A DNA stretch of 64,000 bases from Caulobacteraceae bacterium (GCA_031291645.1 JARLIQ010000115.1:1-64000), one strand, 5' to 3'; positions 25,589 to 34,629 are shown, counted from the stretch's first letter. The notes: generated by a model not told the origin, from the letters alone. Translations and numbers: made by a program.

Positions 25589-26575
25589 CTAGTCCCAATA
25601 GGCGAAGGCCATGGCGCAGCCGGTCCCCGCCAGACTGCGGTAGCAGGGCACGTAGTCGACCAGGGTCATGGTCTTGTCGCCCACCGCGCCGGCCAGGGCC
25701 GACCAGCAGCGGAGCTCCGAATTGCCGGACTGCAGTTTTTCCAGCGGCAGGGCGGCGTGGCCCTCGGGGCCGCCATCCGCCATCAGCTTGAGGAACTCGC
25801 GGTCGAACGCCTCGTCGACGACGAAGTGGCTGAGCCCGCCGGTGGCCATGACCACGACGCGCAGGTCCTCCGGCCAGGCCTCGACGGCCTCTCGGATGGC
25901 GCGGCCGATCGCATAGGCCCGCGACGGCGTCACCTGATTGGGCGGGAAGTAGGTGTTTATGTTGACCGGGATGATCGGATAGACCTTCTTGGTCATGATC
26001 CGGCGGTACACATAGCCGAACGAATGACTCATGCCCTGGTCCGGCTGATAATACCGCGAATGGGCCGGGTCGAAGTCCCTGACGATCAGGTCGCCGATCA
26101 GCCGCCGGGCGAACTCGGAAGCGACCGGGTATTCCTGTTCTTCCTGCGAGTACCAGAACTCCGGCTTCAGCTTGGGATCGTACTTCCACTTCATGATGCC
26201 GGTCGGCTTGTAGGGCAGGGTTTCGCCCCAGTAGATCGACAGGGCCGGCATGTTGTCGTCCTGGAAGACCTCCTTGTGGTCGTCGCCGATGATGATGACG
26301 ATATCGGGGGCGGCGGCGTCCAGGACCTCGGAGATGCGGGCGATGGCCTTTTCGTTGGCCTGATGCCGGCCCTCCAGCACGTCCGTCTCGATCTCCTTCA
26401 GGACCGAGGGCGGCGCCTTGACCAGCAGTTCCTCGTAGCTGACGCGCCGGCCCTCGAAGTCGTGCAAGGCGTGAAGCTTGCGGTCGTCCAGTTCGGCGCG
26501 CTCGAGCCAGGCCGCCGGCTTCATCAGAAGCGCCGGGCTGTGCGAGCTGCCGATCCCCATCACCACCTGGGCCAT
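25589..26575 (-). CDS. Class III extradiol ring-cleavage dioxygenase (LigB superfamily)
   Basis: 328 residues; AAGGAG lies 8 bases before the ATG. The metal-site pattern of the LigB fold is seen: an N-terminal His in IGSSHSPALL, a second His within IIIGDDHKEVF, and a catalytic His region ATGGLSHFVVDEAFD. It is longer than classical LigB and has no adjacent LigA subunit gene, so it probably works as a homomer, like gallate or homoprotocatechuate-type enzymes. It opens a catecholic ring made by the Rieske oxygenase encoded just upstream (45-bp gap). Exact substrate unknown. Confidence 0.85.
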   Translation of the reverse strand: MAQVVMGIGSSHSPALLMKPAAWLERAELDDRKLHALHDFEGRRVSYEELLVKAPPSVLKEIETDVLEGRHQANEKAIARISEVLDAAAPDIVIIIGDDHKEVFQDDNMPALSIYWGETLPYKPTGIMKWKYDPKLKPEFWYSQEEQEYPVASEFARRLIGDLIVRDFDPAHSRYYQPDQGMSHSFGYVYRRIMTKKVYPIIPVNINTYFPPNQVTPSRAYAIGRAIREAVEAWPEDLRVVVMATGGLSHFVVDEAFDREFLKLMADGGPEGHAALPLEKLQSGNSELRCWSALAGAVGDKTMTLVDYVPCYRSLAGTGCAMAFAYWD

Positions 26576-26620
26576 GTCGAACTCCTTCTCCCCTCGGGGC
26601 GTTACTCGGGCCGGACCGCG

Positions 26621-27901
26621 TCAGGCGACCTGCATGCGCGCCTTCGCGCCTTCCTCGAAGTCCACGCCCTTGGGCAGGACGATGCCGACCGAGCGCACCC
26701 GATAGAGTTCCGGCTGGTTCGGAAGCGGCAGCTCGCCCGTCTCGCGCAGGTGACGGGCCTGGGCCAGCATCAGCTTGCGGAACGCGACGATCGCCGCGTC
26801 GCCTGAGCCCAGGATCTCGCGTGAGCGGTCCACGATCGGGCCCATCGTCTCCTGGATCGCCGAATCCTGCAGGCCGATGCCCTGGATTCCGGTGGAACTG
26901 CTCAGCCGTTGGACGTCACGATCGATACCGTAGTTGTTCGAGCGGTTGTTGATCGGCCGATAGCTGCCGTCGTTGTAGACCGGCACGTTCACGGCGGCGG
27001 AGTCCACGGCGCCGATATCCTCGAGCGGCGCGTCGGGGTTCCAGTGCATGGTGAACGTCCAGGTGTGGTGGTCGTCGATGGGGGTCCAGGCGTGACCGGC
27101 GATCGGGCCGGTTTCGTCGCGCCTCGCGATCATGGTGTAGAAGGGCGCGAGGAATTGGGTGACCCGCCAGTAGTACTCACTGTCCGAAGCCACCCGGCGC
27201 GCGCCGATCCGCAGGCCGTAGTCCGTCGGCCGCACGAAGAAGCGGGGCGCGGTGTCCGACGCGAGATACTTGACCTTGGGGTCGATGGCCTGCTGGCGCT
27301 CGCGGAACGGCAGGGCCGCCTTGGCCGGGTCCAGCAGGCTGTGCAGGATGCCGACGTGGCTGGAATCGATGCCGCCTTCCACGCCCTGGGCGAAGTTGTT
27401 TTCCTGCAGACGCTTGCCGATGTGGCGGTGCGACGGCGGCACCAGACCCCACTCGAGTTCCGGCGGCTTGGGCGGCATGTGGGCGCGGTCGCCGAGATAG
27501 GCCCAGATCAGCCCGCCCCATTCGACGATCGGATAGGACTTGATCTTCACTTCGCTGCGCAGCGGCGAGTTGATCGGTTCGGCCGGCATGTCCATGACGG
27601 CGCCGTCCACGTCGAACTTCCAGCCGTGGTAGACGCATCGCAGGCCGCATTCTTCGTTGCGCCCGAAGAACAGGTCCACGCGCCGGTGCGGGCAGTAGCG
27701 GTCGAGCAGGCCCAGCCGTCCGTTGGTGTCGCGGAACGCGACCAGATCCTCGCCCAGAAGGCGGACGCGCACAGGCGGGCAGTCGGGCGCCGGAAGCTCC
27801 TCGGGCAGCAGGAACGGCATCCAGTAACGCCGCATGAGGTCGCCCATCAGGGTGCCGGGTCCCACCCGGGTCAGGGCCTCGTTGTCCTCTTCCGTGAACA
27901 T
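26621..27901 (-). CDS. Rieske non-heme iron oxygenase, phthalate dioxygenase type
   Basis: 426 residues; the ATG at 27901 follows GAGGAGAG. The Rieske cluster is C70-x-H72 and C89-x2-H92 (CPHRRVDLFFG, CVYHGWKFD). The mononuclear iron ligands are D179, H182 and H187 in GIDSSHVGILHSLL. N-terminal RVGPGTLMGDLMRRYWMPFLL is characteristic of the phthalate 4,5-dioxygenase/phenoxybenzoate branch (homotrimeric alpha, reductase supplied elsewhere). It heads an operon with the extradiol dioxygenase and isomerase. A half-decayed copy of the palindrome lies 87 bp upstream. Confidence 0.9.
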   Translation of the reverse strand: MFTEEDNEALTRVGPGTLMGDLMRRYWMPFLLPEELPAPDCPPVRVRLLGEDLVAFRDTNGRLGLLDRYCPHRRVDLFFGRNEECGLRCVYHGWKFDVDGAVMDMPAEPINSPLRSEVKIKSYPIVEWGGLIWAYLGDRAHMPPKPPELEWGLVPPSHRHIGKRLQENNFAQGVEGGIDSSHVGILHSLLDPAKAALPFRERQQAIDPKVKYLASDTAPRFFVRPTDYGLRIGARRVASDSEYYWRVTQFLAPFYTMIARRDETGPIAGHAWTPIDDHHTWTFTMHWNPDAPLEDIGAVDSAAVNVPVYNDGSYRPINNRSNNYGIDRDVQRLSSSTGIQGIGLQDSAIQETMGPIVDRSREILGSGDAAIVAFRKLMLAQARHLRETGELPLPNQPELYRVRSVGIVLPKGVDFEEGAKARMQVA

Positions 27902-27987
27902 CGGCCGTCTCTCCTCGACTCTCAGGACCCGGCGCGCCCCAAGGCGGCGGGAAATGGGTGCGGTTTCGTTTGACGGGCAAAGACTGT

Positions 27988-28002
27988 TGCATACAGTACA
28001 CG
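27988..28002. promoter_or_regulatory. Candidate GntR operator, site 3
   Basis: TGCATACAGTACACG. The left arm is perfect, the right arm is degraded. It is nearest the Rieske oxygenase promoter (start 27901, minus strand). Confidence 0.55.
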
Positions 28003-28098
28003 ATGTCAACGCGCCTTTCGCGCGGCGCCGCCGGTTTTTTGGACAGTGATCGACGGCTAGGCGCCGAGGTTCAACTGGTCACTAGCCTTCCGTCTTTA

Positions 28099-28113
28099 AG
28101 CATGCAGTATGCA
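28099..28113. promoter_or_regulatory. Candidate GntR operator, site 4
   Basis: AGCATGCAGTATGCA. The right arm is perfect, the left has two changes. It lies 23 bp before the MFS start, overlapping the likely promoter. Confidence 0.65.
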
Positions 28114-28136
28114 GTCAACATATCTGGAGGTGCGCC

Positions 28137-29426
28137 TTGAAGACCGCTGCAGCCACGCTGGCCATCGCGCCGCCGACGGACACCCAGGACGCGTTCGGAC
28201 GATCGGCGTGGTTCATGGTCTGGATGGCGATGGTCGGCACCATGTGCTGCTCGACCTCGGTGGTGCTGATCAATGTGGGCGTGTTCATGAAGCCGCTGGC
28301 GGAGGCCTTCGGCTGGAGCCGTGGCAGCATCGCGCTGTCGCTCTCGGTCGGGGCGATCTCGATGGCCGTGGCCAACCCGTTCGTTGGCCGGCTGATCGAT
28401 CGCTATGGGGTGAGGCCCGTGCTGATCACGTCCCTGATCGGGTACGGCCTGGCGACTGCGGCGATCCCAGTCTTCGTGCAGATGGGCGCCGTCTGGGGGC
28501 TTTATGTCGCCTATGCGGTCATCGCCGCCGTGGGCGCGGGGTCGAACGTCATCGCGTACGTCCGCCTGCTGTCGGGATGGTTCTCCGGCCATCTCGACGG
28601 CTCGCGCGGCCTGGCGTTGGGCATCTCCTCGGCCGGGGTGCCGCTCGGGGCGACGGTCACCGGACCGCTCGGCGTGCTGCTGATCGAGCACTTCGGCTGG
28701 CGCGGCGGGTACTGGGGCCTCGCCCTGCTGCCGATCTGCATCGGCGTGCCGGTCGCGGTGTTCGCGATCCGCATGGCCCCGGACGAGGCGCGCGGGGCCG
28801 ACCAGGCCGCCGCCGGCAAGGTGCTGCAGGGCCACACCGTCGGCGAGGCGATGCGGACCCGGGCCTTCTGGCTGCTGATCGCCATCGTGCTTTTGATGTC
28901 GAGCTGCCTGCAGGGCATCAGCATCCACACCGCGCCCCTGCTGTCGGACTTCGGCCTTGGCCCGAGCGGGCTTGCGACGGTGCTTGCGATCGGCGGGGTG
29001 CTGGGCATCATCGGCCGCGTGGCCGCCGGCTTCCTGTTCGACCGCTTCTTCGCGCCGTGGGTCTCGGTCGGGATCTTCGGCATCGCCGCGGCCGCGTCCT
29101 TCGCTCTGGTCGGCCTGCCGGGCCTGGCGGTCGCGGTTACGGCGACCCTGCTGGTCACCCTGGGCAGCGGGGCCGAGTCCGACTTCGTCGGCTATCTCGT
29201 GGGGCGCTACTTCGGCCTCAAGTGCTACGGCCAGATCTTCGGGGCGATCTACGGCATGTTCATGGTCGGCATCGCCCTTGGCCCCTACCTGTTCGGCTTG
29301 GCCTTCGACCGTTGGGGCAGCTACAAGATCCCGTTCCTGATCGCGGGCGTCGGCCTGGCGCTGCTTTGCCTGCTCTCGACCCTGCTGCCGCGCTTCGAGC
29401 GTGAGCCGGCCCACGCAGGTTCGTGA
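28137..29426 (+). CDS. MFS transporter (monocarboxylate porter-like)
   Basis: The TTG start sits 6 bases after GGAGG, giving 429 residues and about twelve transmembrane helices. The signature FVGRLIDRYGVRPVLITSL joins helices 2 and 3, and the paired motif GWSRGSIALSLSVGA resembles OFA/MCT-type porters. It probably carries the aromatic acid substrate through the inner membrane. It is divergent from the Rieske/extradiol operon, with two palindromes between them, so transport and first attack are likely induced together. Confidence 0.9.
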   Translation: MKTAAATLAIAPPTDTQDAFGRSAWFMVWMAMVGTMCCSTSVVLINVGVFMKPLAEAFGWSRGSIALSLSVGAISMAVANPFVGRLIDRYGVRPVLITSLIGYGLATAAIPVFVQMGAVWGLYVAYAVIAAVGAGSNVIAYVRLLSGWFSGHLDGSRGLALGISSAGVPLGATVTGPLGVLLIEHFGWRGGYWGLALLPICIGVPVAVFAIRMAPDEARGADQAAAGKVLQGHTVGEAMRTRAFWLLIAIVLLMSSCLQGISIHTAPLLSDFGLGPSGLATVLAIGGVLGIIGRVAAGFLFDRFFAPWVSVGIFGIAAAASFALVGLPGLAVAVTATLLVTLGSGAESDFVGYLVGRYFGLKCYGQIFGAIYGMFMVGIALGPYLFGLAFDRWGSYKIPFLIAGVGLALLCLLSTLLPRFEREPAHAGS

Positions 29427-29436
29427 TCGTCCGGGG

Positions 29437-30615
29437 TCAGACGGTCTCGGGCACGCGCTCGCCGGTCAGAAGCCGCCCATAGCCGAACCGCGACAGGTCG
29501 AGCGTGCGGTAGCCGCCGGTCAGGATCAGTTCGGCGATCGCCCGGCCGGCCGCCGGCAGGTGCTGGGCCCCATGGCCGCTGAAGCCGTTGGCGAAGATGA
29601 AGTTCGGACATTCGGGCGCGGGGCCGAGCACCGGATTGCCGTCGAAGGTGTTCCACTCGATGTGGCCGGCCCAGCCACGCATCAGCTTGATCGCCTCGAA
29701 GGCGGCCGAGCGGTGGGCGAGCGCCGGCCAGACGCTCTCGTCGAACAGGGCGTGGTCCACCTCGAAGTCGCTCGCCGCCGCCTCGCCGGCGTCCGTCGGG
29801 CGCGCGGCGACGAACATGGCGCCTTCCGGCTTGAACTGCAGCGCCTGGACGTGATCGAGCACGATCGGACAGCCGGGCAGGGGTTCCTGGGTGCGGAAGG
29901 CGAAGGTCTGCGCCTTGATCGGAGTGACGGGCAGGGCGATGCTGGCGAGGGCCGCGACCGCGGCCGCCCGGGGGCCGGCGGCGTTGACGACCAGGCCGCA
30001 GGTCGTACGGCGGCCGTCCGCAAGGCTGACCGAGGTCACCTGGCCGCCAGCGTCCCGCTCGACCGAGACCACCTCGGCGACCTCGAAGGCCGCGCCCAGG
30101 TCGATCGCCTTGCGTCGCAGGCCCTGAAGCAGGCCGTACGGGTCGAACAGGCCCTCGTCCTCGCCGCCCAGCACGGCCATGGCCACGTCGTCGACCTGCA
30201 TCCAGGGATAGAGGCGGCGAAGATCGTCCCGGTCCAGGCGGCGCGGGCGTGCGCCCAGGCTCCGCTGCATCTCGACCTGAGCCTCGATGGTCTCGACATC
30301 CGCCTCGGCGGCCAGGCGCAGGTAGCTCAGCGGCTGCAGGCCGATCGCGGGCGCGTCGGTCCCGATGGCCAGGGTCTCGGCGGCCTCGCTCATGAAGGCG
30401 AAGCCGAACTGTGACATCAGCACGTTCTCCGGCGTGGAGAACTGCTGGCGGATGCCGCCCGCCGCCAGGGTGGTCGACGCCTGGCTGTAGGTGGGGTCGC
30501 GCTCATAGACCACGACCCGCAGGCCCGGCTGGGCCAGGCGCATGAGGAAATAGGCGATGGCGCTGCCGACGCCGCCGCCGCCCACGATCACCACGTCGGG
30601 ACTTGTAGCGGTCAT
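29437..30615 (-). CDS. FAD-dependent oxidoreductase (DAO, sarcosine-oxidase/FOXRED1-like)
   Basis: 392 residues, with an N-terminal VVIVGGGGVGSAIAYFLMRL dinucleotide fold, STTLAAGGIRQQFSTPEN typical of the FOXRED1/sarcosine oxidase beta branch, and the C-terminal ANGFSGHGAQHLPAAGRAIAEL FAD-closing motif. No signal peptide, unlike the DAO protein at 19525. It starts 3 bp after the stop of the hydrolase gene, in the same operon. An amine or N-methyl group on the growth substrate is a possible target; this is inference. Confidence 0.87.
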   Translation of the reverse strand: MTATSPDVVIVGGGGVGSAIAYFLMRLAQPGLRVVVYERDPTYSQASTTLAAGGIRQQFSTPENVLMSQFGFAFMSEAAETLAIGTDAPAIGLQPLSYLRLAAEADVETIEAQVEMQRSLGARPRRLDRDDLRRLYPWMQVDDVAMAVLGGEDEGLFDPYGLLQGLRRKAIDLGAAFEVAEVVSVERDAGGQVTSVSLADGRRTTCGLVVNAAGPRAAAVAALASIALPVTPIKAQTFAFRTQEPLPGCPIVLDHVQALQFKPEGAMFVAARPTDAGEAAASDFEVDHALFDESVWPALAHRSAAFEAIKLMRGWAGHIEWNTFDGNPVLGPAPECPNFIFANGFSGHGAQHLPAAGRAIAELILTGGYRTLDLSRFGYGRLLTGERVPETV

Positions 30616-30618
30616 GGT

Positions 30619-31395
30619 CTAGGCGGCCCTTGCGCAGACGCTGTCCAGGAAGTCCAGGACGCGGCGGTTGAAATCCTGGTGCGCTTCGAAATAGGCCGAG
30701 TGGCCGGCGCCGGGGATCACCTCCAGCCTCGAGCCCGGCGTCATCTCGTGCATCGCCCGGACCAGGTCGGGCGGGCAGATGATGTCGTCCTCGCCGACCA
30801 CGAACATCACCGGCACGCCGGTGACGGCCAGGTCGGCGGGCGTCCAGGGTTCGGGCTGGCCCTTCACGGTCTTCAGGGTCACGCTGTTGAAGCTCGCGAT
30901 CTGCAGGTACAGGAAGGTGTGTTCAGGGTCGCGCTCGCGGATGACGGGGCCCAGGACCCGCTCGGCCTGGGACAGGCCGAAGGTCTCGGTGTTCACCTTG
31001 CGCAGCCGCTCGTCGTAAGGCGAGGGGAGTCTCACGCCGGCCAGGGAATCGGCGTGGACAAGGCCCTTCACCCGCTCCGGCCAGCGGCAGGTGAAGGCGG
31101 CGCAGGTCCCGCCGCCCATGGACTGGCCGACCAGGAACGCCCGTTCGAGCTGCAGCGCGTCCAGCAGCCGCGCCAGGTCGTCGACGTAGGCGGACCGGCC
31201 GACGCCCTCGACATCCTCGGCGTTGCCGAACGCGCGGTGGTCGATGACGATGGTCTGGTAGCGGCGCGACAGGGTCGGAACCTGATTGAACCAGCTGGCG
31301 TGGTTGCCGCCGACGCCGTGGGCCAGGATGACCGGCGGTCCCTCGCCATAGACCTCATAGTAGAGCTGGCTGCGACCCGAGGCGACGTACGGCAT
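30619..31395 (-). CDS. Alpha/beta hydrolase
   Basis: 258 residues; GAGGGAG precedes the ATG. The oxyanion region PVILAHGVGGNHASW, nucleophile elbow VGQSMGGGT (Ser), acid in FVVGEDDIICP and catalytic His in IPGAGHSAYFE are all present, so it should be active. The family covers 3-oxoadipate enol-lactonases, esterases and C-C hydrolases; by motif it is nearest the enol-lactone hydrolase group. It is first gene of the operon with the DAO protein, controlled by the palindrome at 31445. Confidence 0.86.
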   Translation of the reverse strand: MPYVASGRSQLYYEVYGEGPPVILAHGVGGNHASWFNQVPTLSRRYQTIVIDHRAFGNAEDVEGVGRSAYVDDLARLLDALQLERAFLVGQSMGGGTCAAFTCRWPERVKGLVHADSLAGVRLPSPYDERLRKVNTETFGLSQAERVLGPVIRERDPEHTFLYLQIASFNSVTLKTVKGQPEPWTPADLAVTGVPVMFVVGEDDIICPPDLVRAMHEMTPGSRLEVIPGAGHSAYFEAHQDFNRRVLDFLDSVCARAA

Positions 31396-31444
31396 TTGGT
31401 CGGGACTCCCTCAATGGTGTTGTCCGCGGCGGCTTCGTGCGTAT

Positions 31445-31459
31445 TGCATACCGCATGCA
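31445..31459. promoter_or_regulatory. Candidate GntR operator, site 5
   Basis: TGCATACCGCATGCA, 14 of 15 matches. It lies 50 bp upstream of the hydrolase/DAO operon (minus strand) and ~130 bp upstream of the first GntR gene (plus strand). A partial arm (GTATACACA, 31536-31544) lies closer to the regulator gene. Confidence 0.75.
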
Positions 31460-31590
31460 AACGACGTTTTGCAAACCTTCCTGGCCGTTTTTGAGGGCGG
31501 TGCTAACTTAGGTTTGCGAGCGTGGTCTGAACCCCGTATACACACGCGCCTAAGGAATTCGCGCCAAGCGGGCGCTGCAACGAGGATCAT

Positions 31591-32256
31591 ATGGCCCAGG
31601 CGGCGAGAGCGGTTGTGCAAGTGGAACGCTTGCGTGACCAAGTTTATCAGCTCATTCGCGATGATCTTAAGTCGGGCGATTTCGCGCCGGGGCAACGCTT
31701 GCTGGAAGTCGAACTCGCCGAACGCTACGGCGTGTCGCGCACCCCGGTGCGGGAGGCGCTGTTTCAGCTGTCGCGGGACGGCCTCCTGGCCGACAGCGAG
31801 CGCGGCTATACTGCGCCGGTTTACACGCGAAAGGACATATTCGACCGGCTTGAGGTCAAGCGGTTGCTGGGTCCGCGAGTCGCCGAGCACGTCGCCTCGA
31901 CGGCGACGCCCCTGCAGATCAAGCTGCTCGGCAAGATCCACGACCACGAAAAGGCGGCCCATCAGGCCGGCAACGTCCGCGCGTTCAACGAAGCGAACCA
32001 TCAGTTCCGCTCGCAGTACTACGCCATGTGCGACAACGAGCTTCTGGCCCGTTGCGCCCTGCTGATCGACGACCAGTTCGGGATCGCCCGCAACCGGATC
32101 CACGAGCTGGAGGAGAACCGCCAGCTCACCGTGGATCACGACCTGCAGCTGCTGGCCGCCGTCACCGCGCACGATCCGAAGGCCGCGGTGGCCGAGATCG
32201 AGCGCTTCCTCGACTTTCTGGCCGCCTATTTCGCCAAGCACGCGCCGGGCGCCTAG
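31591..32256 (+). CDS. GntR-family regulator with FCD domain (copy 1)
   Basis: 221 residues. The N-terminal winged helix (about 8-75) contains RLRDQVYQLIRDDLKSGDFA, then LAERYGVSRTPVREALFQLSRDGL, the GntR recognition helix. The C-terminal part is an all-helical FCD effector domain with the conserved FNEANHQFR and VDHDLQLLAAV His-bearing helices that usually bind a metal and a carboxylate ligand. The DNA-binding half is nearly identical to that of the regulator at 38340-39020, so both should read the same operator. The family predicts repression relieved by a pathway acid. Confidence 0.92.
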   Translation: MAQAARAVVQVERLRDQVYQLIRDDLKSGDFAPGQRLLEVELAERYGVSRTPVREALFQLSRDGLLADSERGYTAPVYTRKDIFDRLEVKRLLGPRVAEHVASTATPLQIKLLGKIHDHEKAAHQAGNVRAFNEANHQFRSQYYAMCDNELLARCALLIDDQFGIARNRIHELEENRQLTVDHDLQLLAAVTAHDPKAAVAEIERFLDFLAAYFAKHAPGA

Positions 32257-32439
32257 ATCGCGGTGGTTTTGGATTGAGTCGATCCAGGGCCATGAAACGC
32301 AATCGGCTCTAGGCGCTTAGGGCGGGGCCGGCGTGGAAGGCCTGTGCGCGCCTTTTCGCATCCCGCTCCAGCGCCGGCGTCCGCCCTTCGCATTCCGAAC
32401 CCGGATCGCGAATTCTGAGGTTGCTCGCGCCTGTTTCGT

Positions 32440-32454
32440 TGCATACAGTATGCA
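32440..32454. promoter_or_regulatory. Candidate GntR operator, site 6 (perfect)
   Basis: TGCATACAGTATGCA, a perfect 7-1-7 palindrome. It lies 41 bp before the CarAa-like oxygenase start, with the GntR gene upstream on the same strand. Confidence 0.85.
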
Positions 32455-32495
32455 TATGGAGCGCGACGAGGGGCGTCGCGGGTGGAGATGCGGCC

Positions 32496-33677
32496 ATGAC
32501 CGGTGACAGCTTTGTCGATGAGGCGCTGTTGAAGAGGGTGCCGCGCTGGCGCGACTACCTCGAGGCCAAGCTCGGCTTCCGCAATCACTGGTATCCGGTC
32601 TGCTTCTCGCGCGAGGCGCCGGAAAGCGAGGTGAAGCCCGTCAAGCTGATGGGGGTCGACATCCTGCTGAAGCGGATCGACGGCAAGGTCTATGCGATGC
32701 GCGACCGCTGCATCCACCGCGGCGTCAAGTTGTCTGAAAAGGTGGAGTGCTACACGCGCTCGACCATCACCTGCTGGTATCACGGCTTCACCTACCGCTG
32801 GGACAACGGCGTCCTGTGCGACGTGATCGCCAGCCCGAACACCCCGCTCATCGGCCGCAAGAAGATCCAGACCTTTCCTGTCGAGGAGGCCAAGGGGCTG
32901 GTGTTCGTGTTCATGGGCGACGAGGACTATGTTCCCCACCCCTTGAGCCAGGACGTGCCGCCGACCTTCCTCGACGACGACATGAGCGTCGTCGGCGCCG
33001 CCTATACGGTCGGTTCGAACTGGCGGCTCGGGTGCGAGAACGGCATCGACGACCTGCACATCTATCTGCACCGGGAATCGCCGCTGGTGCCCAATACCCA
33101 GCGCTCGCTGCCGCTCGGCCACACCGATCGTCCCGACGACTATTTCCTGCTGCACGAGGCGGAGGGCGAGCCGAAGGGCGTCTCCACACGCACGTTCAAG
33201 GACGCCGCGCCCATGGCTTACGAAGGCAGCGTCGAGGGTCGGGTGGTGGTCCACGGGACCAAGATGCACCAGTCGCCCGAAGAGGCGGCGAAGAAACGGA
33301 CGACCGGCCATTTCATCGCCGTGCCCGGCGTACTCCGGGTCGACAACTTCCCGTACGTCGGCCGCTTCCAGTTCGAATGGTACGTGCCCCTCACCGAGGA
33401 CTCGCACCTCTACATCATCACCATCGGCAAGCGATGCGCCACCGACGAGGAGCGCGCCGAGCACGAGCACGAATATGTGCACCGCTGGCGGCCCGTCTCG
33501 CTGGAGGGGTTCAACAACCAGGACATCATGGCGCGCGAGGCCCTGCAGCCGTTCTACAACAACGACCGGAACTGGCTGGAGGAGACCCTGGTGCGCGAGG
33601 ACAACGGCATCGTGCACTGGCGCGAGGTGTGCCATCGCGCCAGCCAGGGCGTACAGAAGCCGTCCGACGTCAGCTGA
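32496..33677 (+). CDS. Rieske oxygenase terminal component, CarAa-like
   Basis: 393 residues from ATG 32496 (GGTGGAGA upstream). Rieske ligands are C72-x-H74 and C93-x2-H96 (CIHRGVKLS, CWYHGFTYRW). The iron site is in the GIDDLHIYLHR segment (H188, H192 with D185/D186 bridging), a layout seen in carbazole 1,9a-dioxygenase CarAa and related homotrimers. Its electron partners are probably the Rieske ferredoxin at 34672 and the FAD reductase at 35033, both under the same operator type. Hydroxylation of an aromatic or heteroaromatic ring is the expected reaction. Confidence 0.88.
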   Translation: MTGDSFVDEALLKRVPRWRDYLEAKLGFRNHWYPVCFSREAPESEVKPVKLMGVDILLKRIDGKVYAMRDRCIHRGVKLSEKVECYTRSTITCWYHGFTYRWDNGVLCDVIASPNTPLIGRKKIQTFPVEEAKGLVFVFMGDEDYVPHPLSQDVPPTFLDDDMSVVGAAYTVGSNWRLGCENGIDDLHIYLHRESPLVPNTQRSLPLGHTDRPDDYFLLHEAEGEPKGVSTRTFKDAAPMAYEGSVEGRVVVHGTKMHQSPEEAAKKRTTGHFIAVPGVLRVDNFPYVGRFQFEWYVPLTEDSHLYIITIGKRCATDEERAEHEHEYVHRWRPVSLEGFNNQDIMAREALQPFYNNDRNWLEETLVREDNGIVHWREVCHRASQGVQKPSDVS

Positions 33678-33695
33678 GGGCCCAGGCCCTCAGCT

Positions 33696-34502
33696 TCAGC
33701 TTCCGATCTTCAGCGGACTGACCAGGCCCTCGAGCGCGGCGACCATCGACAGCGCCGTGATGCGGCCCGTACCCGGCTTTTCGAGCGAGGGTATGTTTTC
33801 GATCTTCAGCTCGAAGCGCGCGGAGTCGGCGTCCACGGTGATGGTGTGGGTGTTGCGCTCGAGCGTGGGGTCCGCCCAGATCTGCAGGCGGGTCCTGTCC
33901 GGCCCGATTCCGGCCAGGGCCAGGGCGGCGGCGACGTTGACGTTGGCCGGAAAGCCGCGGGCGCCATCCCGGGCGGAGCCGTCGAACAGCAGGGTCGGTT
34001 CGCTCACCGCGTCCATGTCGACCCCGATCACCTGAAGGTGCGGCGCGCCCTTCAGCGAGCGGGGCGGCTTGCGGGTGATCATGGTCACCGAGTAGATCTC
34101 GCCCAGGGCGGCGGCCCTGACGGCGTCCAGGCCCAGCAGGGCGCCTGTCGCCATGATGATGCGTCCGCCGTTCGCCCGCGCGCGATCGACGATCTCCATG
34201 TGCTCGATGAGCGCCGCGGCGCTGACCGTGACCATCTGGCGGCCGGCGTCCATCGCCGGGACGGCCACGCTCATGAAGGCCGCGGTCGGCGCGCACTCCA
34301 CGATGATGTCGCAGCGCTGGGCGAGCTCTTCCGGCGAGACGACCGGCGCCGAGGCGCCCATGTCAGCCAGCTTGCCCCGGGCCCTCTCCTGGTCGCCGCT
34401 GGTGACCGCGGCCAGTTCCATCCCTTCGACACCGGCGGTCAGCCGACGCGCGACGACGGCGCCGATGGTGCCCAGGCCCGCGATTCCAACCTTGTGTTTC
34501 AT
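33696..34502 (-). CDS. L-aspartate dehydrogenase-like protein (NadX family)
   Basis: 268 residues with the N-terminal NAD motif VGIAGLGTIGAVVARRL and the aspartate-dehydrogenase core: DIIVECAPTAAF, VTVSAAALIE, IIMATGALLGLDAV, and GARGFPANVNVAAALALAG. These match NadX, which oxidises L-aspartate to iminoaspartate or runs the reverse amination. Its place in an aromatic catabolic regulon is unusual. It may act on a semialdehyde or amino acid produced from the substrate rather than in NAD synthesis. It has its own palindrome 23 bp upstream. Confidence 0.82.
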   Translation of the reverse strand: MKHKVGIAGLGTIGAVVARRLTAGVEGMELAAVTSGDQERARGKLADMGASAPVVSPEELAQRCDIIVECAPTAAFMSVAVPAMDAGRQMVTVSAAALIEHMEIVDRARANGGRIIMATGALLGLDAVRAAALGEIYSVTMITRKPPRSLKGAPHLQVIGVDMDAVSEPTLLFDGSARDGARGFPANVNVAAALALAGIGPDRTRLQIWADPTLERNTHTITVDADSARFELKIENIPSLEKPGTGRITALSMVAALEGLVSPLKIGS

Positions 34503-34524
34503 AACGACTCTCGTCCATATTTTA

Positions 34525-34539
34525 TGTATGCCGTATGCA
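34525..34539. promoter_or_regulatory. Candidate GntR operator, site 7
   Basis: TGTATGCCGTATGCA. The right arm is perfect, the left has two transitions. It precedes the aspartate-dehydrogenase-like gene (start 34502, minus). Confidence 0.7.
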
Positions 34540-34614
34540 CTTGAACGCTACGACGTGCAACCGCATCTTTTGTGCGGCGAGGGCCAAAAGCGGGCTTGAT
34601 GCGCGCGAATTCAC

Positions 34615-34629
34615 GGTATACTGCATACA
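34615..34629. promoter_or_regulatory. Candidate GntR operator, site 8
   Basis: GGTATACTGCATACA, a variant palindrome in the divergent promoter of the Rieske ferredoxin gene. The arm GCATACA mirrors site 1. Confidence 0.65.

Noticed and set aside
24119..26806. 895-codon plus-strand open frame over the oxidoreductase, isomerase and extradiol genes
   Set aside because: Runs antisense across three genes with catalytic motifs; composition is that of a codon-bias shadow.
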